Origin: Paragonimus westermani
Lineage: Eukaryota > Platyhelminthes > Trematoda > Plagiorchiida > Troglotrematidae
Assembly: GCA_008508345.1 (NCBI GenBank)
Contig: QNGE01000754.1
Span: forward strand, 3,694-67,693
DNA length: 64,000 bases
Direction: 5' to 3'
The notes beneath the pieces are model-generated. The model worked only from the letters and a program-made list of their open reading frames with translations, did not search any database and was not told the DNA's origin. The position numbers and the translations under genes were made by a program. The first letter of the stretch is position 1. Each line of letters begins with the position of its first letter. Below, one piece after another: positions 58,501 through 62,289 of this stretch.

Positions 58501-61500
58501 CTAAAAAAGATGCAGGAAAGTGAAGTAATAAAGAAGTTGAAGTAGGTGACCTGAAAATTTCTTTAGAATAAAGTATTTCTAAAAAAAGTAGCAGTGGTAT
58601 ACACATAATGGTATTGGTATTATAATGCAGTCCACCATCATTCCAAAATCACCTCACAAGTGAATACAAACGTTCAGCCCAGCGGTTCTCAAAATAAGAC
58701 AATGAATACCCAGAGTTGCGGTAGTTTTACTCAGAATAGCCAATATGCAGACCAGTTATGCTCCAAAGCTCGTAACATCAAAATTAGGCAAACAAATCAC
58801 AAACAACATTATTCACACAATGTGCTCTCATCATCATCATCATCATAGACAGCAATACATCAGTGGCTCACACTACTGCTTAACTGCCACACAACCATGA
58901 AGGAAAAGCAAACCTTATATAGGAAGACAGAGAAGGAAAAAAGAAGAGGACGGGAAGGGACCTAACTACCGAAAATAACTACGTCTATATTCAAACATCC
59001 AAACAACAGGGTGCCTACACTTTGCAAACAAACAACCGAGCTGCAAGTGAGAGTAAGGCGTCATCAGTAAGACAGCTTCCTAACGGCTTCCGCTGCCTCG
59101 CGTCACAATGTGCTCTGAAAACAAGTGATCATAGTGGATACAGAAACTACAGGGTTCAGTACGTTAGTCTGTCCTCGGTTACCCATACGCCCACGGCGAT
59201 GATTAAGAAAAGCAGACGAGCAAACCACAATGACTCTAAAGCAAAATCGGTTATTTGGGAAGGAGCAAATTTTGATATATGCCATTAGTCGAAAAATATA
59301 ACTATCCAGAAAATTATGTAGATATGAAAGCGATTTCACAGAGGTGGGGATCTAAGTACAGTTCGGATTACGTCACATAAAATTGGTCAGCCCAAACAGC
59401 GATGTGTGAAACAAGCAGGCTAAGCGTGAACCAAGTAGGAACATACTTTTAAATTCTGACTAAGTTTTTTGTCGACATCCAACCGGATCAGCACCGGATC
59501 GGTCAATCCAGAACGAGCAAACTCGATAAGATTATTCGGGAGGGTGGCGGAGAATATCAGTGTTTGTCGATCATGTGGCAGTCGGTGAAGAGTCTCTGAA
59601 AGCTGTTCGGCGAATCCCAGTTCGAAAAGGCTAGACGAGTGAACGAAACATGGATATACTAAAACCTGACCAGTGGAAATAACGCTTAGCTCACGTTAGA
59701 AGCTAAACAATTTTAAATAACTGGATCGGACAGCTGCTTTCATCTGTTACACCACGGGAGGTGTGTAGTCATGTGACTGTATGAGTTACGGATAAGGCGG
59801 ATGCAATCGAACTAACTAGAAAAAGAAAACAGTATTTGAGGCATTCCAGGTTTGAACTCGCAACCTTAGGAATACTAACTGGTATCGTCAATAATGAGCT
59901 TCCTCGGACTTAGGAGCCATCGCATTTGAGTACCGTTGATCCGATAGTTTCGAAAAAAAAAATAACGGCTATCCGTTTCCCGATCACATGTCCACAGTCG
60001 TATTTATACTGAACTAGCTTGTCTTTTATGTAAAATAAGTTTTCAGCGTTGGCCATTTTGTCAGGAAAAACCAAACTATTGGCAAAATTAGTCGACAAGC
60101 TTCTAATCAAGATCAAAACACTGACCACCGATCCTAATGTTGCACAAACAGTTAGCCATCTAGTGAATCTGGGTTGAGATTAGTTACTGGCTCAAACGCC
60201 ACGAGCTTAGGGATAGAAGTTACACAAATCAATCGGAAAGACCGCCATTTTTTAAAAGGTTCTCTGATAAGCACACTAAAAACCACACCTAATAAGAAAA
60301 TCCTGACTGTTTATCCCGTGAAATGCAAGCCTGTTGCGCTAGCCTGTGGCCCATCAACCATGATCCTGACATGCTCATTTCGTTGCCTACCTGGTCGGAA
60401 GAGGGAGACCCTACCCTGATTGCGACAGCTTGACCGTCCTCATGATTCAAGTTTGTTTAATTTACTCAATTAATGACAAACAGTCAATTGACACAAAGAA
60501 AAGGTAACCTTAGATCCCGCATGCTTAAATACTGTCGACGCAATCTGGATGCAATTCTGACCGGCGTACTTCGACTGTAAAGGTGACCCCACAACTGAAA
60601 ACGAATAACGTTTACGCCCACGTCAAAGCGGTCAGGTCATATTCAGGCATCTTGGAGGGCTCAATCGCACAAAACTACGTACATCGCTTAGGGTGCACTG
60701 TTCTGATGTAAAAAAAACTTGGGATTTTGAAGGCTAAAAAGTCTGAAGATATTTCAGAAGCGGCTGACATAAGAGCAGCAGTCAGTAATCAATTAGAACA
60801 AGACATGGGTTTACTTAGAATTGCATCGCTAATCGTCACCGTTTGTCCTGAACAGTGCATGAACATAATCTGATAGATTATGCATGTGATGAACTCTTGG
60901 TCAACTAGAAAAATTATACCACCTGACTCCCGTACCTTTTGCCAGCCACGCAGTTCATGGCTGAACATCACGTCAGAGAATGTGGGTATCCCAACAGTTG
61001 ATCTCTCACCACTTATACAAACTAAAGATGCAATCCACGACAAAATTTCTAAGCAACAACAAATATACACTTACCGATCGCCTTCGTCGAACACCACATA
61101 TTCGATTGTTTTTAGATTAAAATTCATTTCCATCAGAATATGCAGAAGTCGGCCAGGCGTAGCAATTATTCTTAGGGGCGGTGAGCGAACAACGGCAAAA
61201 ACTTACATATCAGGGCACGAGTGGAGGGCAGCAAACTGGTCCTCCATTCTAAATAAAAACATGAAACCGGATTACCATAAACTCAGAAGACTGTACCCAC
61301 CTATCACCGCCGAGCACGACCGCAGCTATCAAACCAGTGAATCTACCTAACTGAAGACGCATAACGTAAGTGTATTCAAAATTACCTCTTTCGTAAAACT
61401 GAGAGTTTGCATCGCCAACTCTCTGGTTGGACATAAAATGAGAGCACGGGGGCCGGTTGCGATATGTCGTTGAAGTTTTTCAAGCATGGGTAACAAAAAA

Positions 61501-61788
61501 GCTGCAGTTTTCCCACTGCCGGTGCGCGCCATCGCGACAACATCACGACCGGTCAAAATAATTGGAATAGTCTGCCGAAAAAATGATTAAAAAGTTACAG
61601 GAAGTCACCTTCCTTTGTATCGGCGTAGGAAGCTTGTAGCCTTTACGAGCCAGGCCCTTGAAAATCGAATGACTGAAACCCATGACTTGAAAGCCACCCG
61701 ACTTTTTCTTTTTCCTATTCATGGAAGAAACAAGCTCCCGGGCTTCCTTAACCTCGAAATCGTCGTCTGTTTCTAATGGATCATCCAT
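31180..61788 (-). CDS. DDX54: ATP-dependent DEAD-box RNA helicase DDX54/Dbp10, sixteen-exon gene
   Basis: A nucleolar helicase of the DDX54/Dbp10 family, needed for large ribosomal subunit assembly in yeast and linked to nuclear-receptor co-regulation in vertebrates. From 61788 down to 31180 the sixteen coding segments join in phase to 2544 nt, 847 residues plus TAA; human DDX54 has about 880. Motifs by residue: Q motif about 30-58, I ARTGSGKT 75-82, Ia PTREL 108-112, GG 136-137, Ib TPGR 157-160, II DEGD 181-184 (normally DEAD), III SAT 212-214, [25 protein letters not shown] about 326-339, [13 protein letters not shown] 358-368. The family-specific C-terminus follows: [41 protein letters not shown] and the basic [17 protein letters not shown] tail. 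It is shorter than the human protein in the acidic linker between exons 12 and 13. No stop or frameshift was found. Confidence 0.96.
31422..31963 (-). other. DDX54 intron 15 with an (AT)n microsatellite
   Basis: 542 bp, donor GTAAGT. Apart from the AT tract at 31471-31507 nothing was recognised. Confidence 0.7.
31471..31507. repeat. (AT)n microsatellite, 37 bp
   Basis: Uninterrupted alternating AT, ending about 50 bp from the splice acceptor of DDX54 exon 16. Probably length-polymorphic. Confidence 0.97.
31964..32235 (-). CDS. DDX54: DDX54 exon 15
   Basis: Starts after TTACAACAG with [20 protein letters not shown], matching [20 protein letters not shown]. A hydrophilic, basic stretch follows. 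It ends CATTGGC|GTAAGT, a perfect donor leaving one base. An earlier donor at 32019 (GAC|GTAAGA) was rejected because it would shift the last exon out of frame. Confidence 0.9.
32572..32724 (-). CDS. DDX54: DDX54 exon 14
   Basis: Encodes [20 protein letters not shown], then [17 protein letters not shown]. This is the DDX54 C-terminal signature (LKWDRKKKRFV..KIKTESGRYISSSYKRD in human). The acceptor is CTGTTCCAG; the donor AA|GTGAGG leaves two bases completed by exon 15. Confidence 0.95.
32725..33600 (-). other. DDX54 intron 13, right part, nothing recognised
   Basis: Short frames on both strands, none with recognisable similarity. Confidence 0.4.
33610..34330 (-). mobile_element. RTE-like retrotransposon, C-terminal half
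   Basis: On the minus strand from 34328: [40 protein letters not shown], then [13 protein letters not shown] (the AKARSTFANLRHLW signature after the RT fingers). After several stops, [11 protein letters not shown] and [16 protein letters not shown] blocks follow at 33620-33720. It is in sense orientation with DDX54, inside intron 13, and decayed. Confidence 0.65.
34331..34778 (-). other. DDX54 intron 13, left part, nothing recognised
   Basis: Opens with the GTGAGT donor of exon 13. Confidence 0.5.
34779..35011 (-). CDS. DDX54: DDX54 exon 13
   Basis: The acceptor TTCTCCACTCAG gives [20 protein letters not shown], then [20 protein letters not shown] and [19 protein letters not shown]. It matches [35 protein letters not shown] of human DDX54. 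The donor at 34779 (GATAA|GTGAGT) leaves two bases, as exon 14 requires. A closer GT at 34785 was rejected on phase. Confidence 0.92.
35012..36935 (-). other. DDX54 intron 12, left of the gypsy element
   Basis: Contains one dispersed-repeat piece at 35480-35560 (CAGGACGCCCGGACCTGGAC, then GATTAGGGTTCTCA), shared with 3770-3860. The rest is unrecognised. Confidence 0.45.
35480..35560 (+). repeat. Dispersed repeat, second copy of the 3770 family
   Basis: Shares the GCCAGGACGCCCGGACCT and CGATTAGGGTTCTCA blocks with 3770-3860 in the same order and orientation. Confidence 0.55.
36936..37309 (+). repeat. 5' LTR of Ty3/gypsy element
   Basis: Begins TGTGGTGAAAATC and ends GAGTATCA. It aligns end to end with 41019-41407, with about two dozen substitutions by eye and a few indels. 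The TG..CA termini fit the usual LTR rule. Just inside, at about 37314, TGGCGTCGCGGAA is a candidate primer-binding site, not matched here to a specific tRNA. Confidence 0.9.
37327..38130 (+). pseudogene. Gypsy gag region with zinc knuckles
   Basis: ATG at 37327 gives [20 protein letters not shown], then TGA at 37387 where Trp is likely (EEWIERFELW). The capsid-like part contains [33 protein letters not shown] and [12 protein letters not shown] zinc-knuckle [13 protein letters not shown] follows at about 37960-37998. A TGA at 37999 precedes a second knuckle [14 protein letters not shown], whose last Cys has become Phe. Two Trp-to-TGA changes fit simple G-to-A decay. It is in the same frame as the protease downstream. 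Confidence 0.85.
38137..40280 (+). pseudogene. Gypsy pol: protease, reverse transcriptase, RNase H, integrase N-terminus
   Basis: The aspartic protease motif is [18 protein letters not shown] (38194-38250). RT follows with a [20 protein letters not shown] start, [14 protein letters not shown] and [11 protein letters not shown], where YQDD fills the usual Y-x-DD slot. A frameshift near 38960 sits within the expected LPFG loop. RNase H shows [14 protein letters not shown] and [16 protein letters not shown] at 39585 breaks [13 protein letters not shown]. The integrase zinc-binding part reads [15 protein letters not shown]. The TAA at 40278 is followed in the same frame by the integrase core. Confidence 0.88.
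40284..41075 (+). pseudogene. Gypsy integrase core and C-terminal tail
   Basis: The catalytic triad is visible as HADYCGPL (D), LVSDNGSQF (D) and [12 protein letters not shown] (E) in an open frame of 263 codons, which also holds the SYSRWPKVF strand. The C-terminal part has the [14 protein letters not shown] and RRHTDQIQ strands of the usual gypsy tail. The frame runs across the polypurine tract and ends with TGA at 41073-41075, inside the 3' LTR. This part is intact; the upstream stop at 40278 disables the polyprotein. Confidence 0.9.
41004..41017 (+). other. Polypurine tract of the gypsy element
   Basis: AGAAGAGGGGAAGG lies one base before the 3' LTR, in the position used to prime plus-strand DNA synthesis. 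It also codes for part of the pol C-terminus. Confidence 0.8.
41019..41407 (+). repeat. 3' LTR of Ty3/gypsy element
   Basis: Begins TGTGATGGAAATC and ends GAGTATCA. It is 15 bp longer than the 5' LTR, mainly from an insertion near its end (AATTCAAGTACGATTTC compared with AATTCC). It contains the last ~19 codons of pol and an AATAAA at about 41271. Confidence 0.9.
41539..41676 (-). CDS. DDX54: DDX54 exon 12
   Basis: The acceptor CTCTCTCAG gives [20 protein letters not shown], then [20 protein letters not shown]. It matches the [20 protein letters not shown] and KDRKAIARFQ block of human DDX54. 138 bp, phase 0 at both ends, donor AATAAG|GTTAGT. The gypsy element lies 132 bp downstream of this donor. 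Confidence 0.9.
41677..42332 (-). other. DDX54 intron 11, nothing recognised
   Basis: 656 bp between the GTTTGT donor and the CTCTCAG acceptor. Confidence 0.7.
42333..42394 (-). CDS. DDX54: DDX54 exon 11, 62-bp micro-exon
   Basis: The minus strand reads (C)CG then [20 protein letters not shown], fitting [20 protein letters not shown] of human DDX54 between the HPLF and TIFE blocks. It starts after TTTGACAG and ends CTTCCG|GTTTGT. Its phases (one base needed from exon 10, phase 0 out) fit exactly. Similarity is modest, so support comes mainly from position, phase and signals. Confidence 0.8.
42395..43955 (-). other. DDX54 intron 10, right part, nothing firm
   Basis: Frames near 43195-43455 match nothing I know. 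The part nearest 43950 may be the decayed N-terminus of the Penelope-like copy. Confidence 0.4.
43960..45340 (+). mobile_element. Second Penelope-like element, RT and GIY-YIG
   Basis: Antisense to DDX54 in intron 10. After frameshifts near 44050 (KIHR..PLRPI-like and CNSP-like blocks) the RT is open at 44086-44502. It reads [39 protein letters not shown] (motif A), [20 protein letters not shown] (motif B) and [11 protein letters not shown] (catalytic motif C, intact). A TGA at 44500 and a frame change follow. The thumb and linker occupy 44560-45040. The GIY-YIG nuclease follows near 45053-45250 ([28 protein letters not shown]), with Cys for the second Tyr of YIG. It is a different lineage from the copy in COG5. 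Confidence 0.88.
45610..45860 (-). mobile_element. RTE-like fragment upstream of RT
   Basis: The minus strand carries [20 protein letters not shown] and [11 protein letters not shown], the same AVGPDNL..GGEAL block seen in the RTE copy at 26660-26730. Only about 250 bp is recognisable. It is in sense orientation with DDX54. Confidence 0.6.
45861..46914 (-). other. DDX54 intron 10, middle, nothing recognised
   Basis: No shared repeat or domain recognised. Confidence 0.45.
46915..47130. repeat. Unclassified dispersed repeat, copy B
   Basis: Collinear with positions 1-290 in the same orientation. Shared blocks include CAGCATTAGCCGGTTGGA, CGGGTTTACA, a GATACGTGG block, GTGCAGCG, GCAAGCGTCTTTTGGCT and ACACCGCCAACTATGTAT. 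The family is unknown. Confidence 0.5.
47131..47604 (-). other. DDX54 intron 10, left part, nothing recognised
   Basis: Contains the GTAAGC donor of exon 10 at 47604. Confidence 0.5.
47605..47740 (-). CDS. DDX54: DDX54 exon 10
   Basis: The acceptor TTCCTCCTAG gives [20 protein letters not shown], then [13 protein letters not shown] and HPIF. It matches [34 protein letters not shown] and LHPLF in human DDX54. One base (C) is left before GTAAGC. Confidence 0.93.
47741..48365 (-). other. DDX54 intron 9, first part, nothing recognised
   Basis: No element signature. Confidence 0.5.
48370..48770 (+). mobile_element. RTE-like 3' fragment of a second subfamily
   Basis: Plus strand: [20 protein letters not shown] across a frame change near 48480-48540, then [20 protein letters not shown] and [20 protein letters not shown] at 48631-48756, closed by TAG. 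This block is uninterrupted and differs from the LPGWDPRDH type at 780 and 20900, so it is a separate RTE lineage. It is antisense to DDX54. Confidence 0.7.
48771..50045 (-). other. DDX54 intron 9, middle, nothing recognised
   Basis: The short frames at 49210-49440 and 49747-49995 match nothing known to me. Confidence 0.4.
50046..50350 (-). repeat. tRNA-derived repeat unit 1 (305 bp)
   Basis: First of two tandem units. On the minus strand the head at 50194-50115 folds partly like a tRNA: a 7-bp acceptor pair GGCTTCG/CGAAGCC, a D-arm containing TAGCTCAGCTGGTAGAGC (a perfect Pol III A box), and a T-arm with GATTCGAATCC (one change from the B-box consensus). The anticodon arm is imperfect and position 33 is C, so it is not a normal tRNA. 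The tail includes CCCCGGCAGGATTTCTCAAA when read on plus. Confidence 0.75.
50351..50622 (-). repeat. tRNA-derived repeat unit 2 (truncated)
   Basis: Repeats unit 1 at a spacing of exactly 305 bp with only scattered changes, and stops about 30 bp short. The tRNA-like head is 50499-50420. Here the B box is the perfect GGTTCGAATCC and the A box is again TAGCTCAGCTGG. It is probably a dimeric SINE or a tandem duplication of one. Confidence 0.75.
50623..52797 (-). other. DDX54 intron 9, last part, nothing firm
   Basis: No domain recognised. A GGGTTTGAATGC string near 51672 slightly recalls a B box but lacks a convincing A box. Confidence 0.4.
52798..53024 (-). CDS. DDX54: DDX54 exon 9 (end of motif VI)
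   Basis: The acceptor GTACAG splits motif VI: exon 8 ends HRV-G and this exon continues [20 protein letters not shown], then [20 protein letters not shown] and [11 protein letters not shown]. It matches [32 protein letters not shown] and MLGRVPQS. The donor TCTA|GTGAGT is phase 0. Confidence 0.96.
53025..53867 (-). other. DDX54 intron 8, nothing recognised
   Basis: 843 bp, GTAAGT to GTACAG. Confidence 0.7.
53868..54078 (-). CDS. DDX54: DDX54 exon 8 (motifs V and VI)
   Basis: Reads [40 protein letters not shown] (motif V), [20 protein letters not shown] and LFLHRVG. It is almost superimposable on human [40 protein letters not shown]. The donor is GTAG|GTAAGT. Confidence 0.96.
54079..55199 (-). 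other. DDX54 intron 7, first part, nothing recognised
   Basis: Contains a short A tract at 54120-54129. No element signature recognised. Confidence 0.45.
55200..55610 (-). repeat. tRNA-derived SINE, second family
   Basis: Read on the minus strand, the tRNA-like head at about 55403-55328 has TGGCGCAGTGG (perfect A-box consensus) and GAGTTCAAATCCC (near B box) inside a GGCCGG/CCGGCC T-stem. The 3' body runs to about 55200 and contains TCTAGTGCTTCTTTTCGAAA. The same body recurs as both arms of the hairpin at 55617-55805. It is in sense orientation with DDX54. Confidence 0.65.
55617..55805. repeat. 82-bp inverted repeat (SINE-body hairpin)
   Basis: Left arm 55617-55698 and right arm 55724-55805 are reverse complements with about four mismatches, separated by 25 bp. 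Each arm is the 3' body of the SINE at 55200-55310. The loop belongs to the right-hand copy, since its reverse complement continues the SINE body. The structure is therefore two SINE tails fused head to head. Confidence 0.9.
55806..58368 (-). other. DDX54 intron 7, last part, nothing recognised
   Basis: No domain or shared repeat was noticed. The frames at 56503-56763 and 57086-57415 match nothing known to me. Confidence 0.4.
58369..58500 (-). CDS. DDX54: DDX54 exon 7 (motif IV)
   Basis: The acceptor TCTTTTTTAG gives [20 protein letters not shown], then [20 protein letters not shown]. It matches [34 protein letters not shown]. 132 bp, phase 0 both sides, donor AAATG|GTAAGA. Confidence 0.96.
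58501..59446 (-). other. DDX54 intron 6 with a TCA-tailed dispersed repeat
   Basis: 946 bp. Its centre is the repeat at 58828-59110; the flanks show nothing else. Confidence 0.6.
58828..59110 (+). repeat. Dispersed repeat with (TCA)n head, fullest copy
   Basis: Six TCA units at 58828-58845, then ATAGACAGCAATACATCAGT, GGCTCACAC, TGCTTAACTGCCACACAACC, later a GTGCCTACACTTTGCAAACA block and a CTTCCGCTGCCTCGCGTCAC block. Partial copies lie at 3690, 17160-17400 and 28135. Simple-repeat ends are common in RTE-like and SINE elements, so this may be the 3' end of a non-LTR element read in reverse; the family is unknown. Confidence 0.6.
59447..59630 (-). CDS. DDX54: DDX54 exon 6 (motif III)
   Basis: Completes Arg185, then reads [40 protein letters not shown] and [20 protein letters not shown]. 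It matches [40 protein letters not shown] and [23 protein letters not shown] is residues 212-214. The donor is AAA|GTATGT. Confidence 0.97.
59631..61074 (-). other. DDX54 intron 5, first long intron, with a tRNA-like piece
   Basis: 1444 bp. It holds the degenerate tRNA-like block at 59838-59925 and otherwise nothing recognised. Confidence 0.6.
59838..59925 (-). repeat. tRNA-like SINE head (degenerate)
   Basis: The minus strand reads TTCCTAAGGTTGCGAGTTCA followed by AACC, with a B-box-like AGTTCAAACC. It shares its core with 29355-29425. The A box is poorly preserved. Confidence 0.35.
61075..61170 (-). CDS. DDX54: DDX54 exon 5 (motifs Ib and II)
   Basis: Completes Ile153, then reads [20 protein letters not shown] and [11 protein letters not shown], with Arg185 split at the donor GATCG|GTAAGT. 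It matches [20 protein letters not shown] and VEYVVFDEADR. The third residue of the DEAD box is Gly (codon GGC) in place of Ala. Confidence 0.96.
61207..61248 (-). CDS. DDX54: DDX54 exon 4, 42-bp micro-exon
   Basis: Completes Arg139, then reads [13 protein letters not shown] with two bases of Ile153, between a TTTTATTTAG acceptor and a GATAT|GTAAGT donor. It matches [14 protein letters not shown] in human DDX54 at every position except two or three. Confidence 0.95.
61301..61350 (-). CDS. DDX54: DDX54 exon 3, 50 bp
   Basis: Reads [16 protein letters not shown] plus two bases of Arg139, matching LGKFTGLKTALILGGDR including the GG motif. The acceptor is GCGTCTTCAG and the donor GATAG|GTGGGT. 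Confidence 0.95.
61386..61571 (-). CDS. DDX54: DDX54 exon 2 (motifs I and Ia)
   Basis: Reads [34 protein letters not shown] and [20 protein letters not shown]. The Walker A ARTGSGKT (75-82) and PTREL (108-112) are intact. 186 bp, phase 0 both sides, donor AAAGAG|GTAATT. Confidence 0.97.
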
Positions 61789-61820
61789 TTTGTCTATATC
61801 ACCTATGACTATCGAATCAG
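61609..61820 (-). CDS. DDX54: DDX54 exon 1 with start codon and Q motif
   Basis: The exon opens after a TTTAATTGCAG acceptor at 61821. The ATG at 61788 is the first in the frame that leads to [40 protein letters not shown] and [15 protein letters not shown]. The last parts match [20 protein letters not shown] and KKGYKVPTPIQRK. Because a splice acceptor precedes the ATG, either a further upstream exon exists or the site accepts a trans-spliced leader. No upstream coding exon was recognised. Confidence 0.88.
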
Positions 61821-62049
61821 CTGCAATTAAAATAAACAGAAGTATAAGTAGCCACGTCGGTAGTGGTTTCCGGCAAACGAGTAAGGAGACAATAAAGTGG
61901 ACAGGAACAACGAGCACAACAGAGAAGACGTATTACACAATATCATCATCCCATAGGTACAAAGGTCCGATCTACCGCTGTTCATGACGTCATCCTGTGA
62001 AGTAACAAAATCCGAAGAGTGGAAACATAAAAGCTAGTGTAAAAAGCCA
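61821..62049 (-). promoter_or_regulatory. Immediate 5' flank of DDX54
   Basis: Holds the polypyrimidine tract and acceptor of the first coding exon. No promoter element was recognised. It is squeezed between the gene and the retroelement remnants that follow. Confidence 0.3.
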
Positions 62050-62270
62050 TGGAGATTCATGAAAAACGGGTGACAACGCCATTAAGGATACAGGCCTGGC
62101 AATGATCGCGATAATATCATACCTCAGGGCGTTTCCAACCAACGGTGTGGGTGGTCGCAAATCTTTAATCGGGATGACGACACCTAAAAACATACATCGA
62201 CGAGAATGTCAAGGCCTCCACAACCCGTGACCACATCATTGACTGGTCACCTTGCGGTTTCTCCTAATAG
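62050..62270 (-). mobile_element. RTE-like 3' tail, small remnant
   Basis: One minus-strand frame reads CDHPHRWLETP near 62120-62160, resembling the [11 protein letters not shown] block of the RTE copy at 33680 and the WLETL block at 1010. The DNA also shares a GTTTCCAACCAACG..GGTGGTCGC-like stretch with 33670-33700. A scrap only. Confidence 0.4.
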
Positions 62271-62289
62271 TAACCAATAACGTCAGTGG

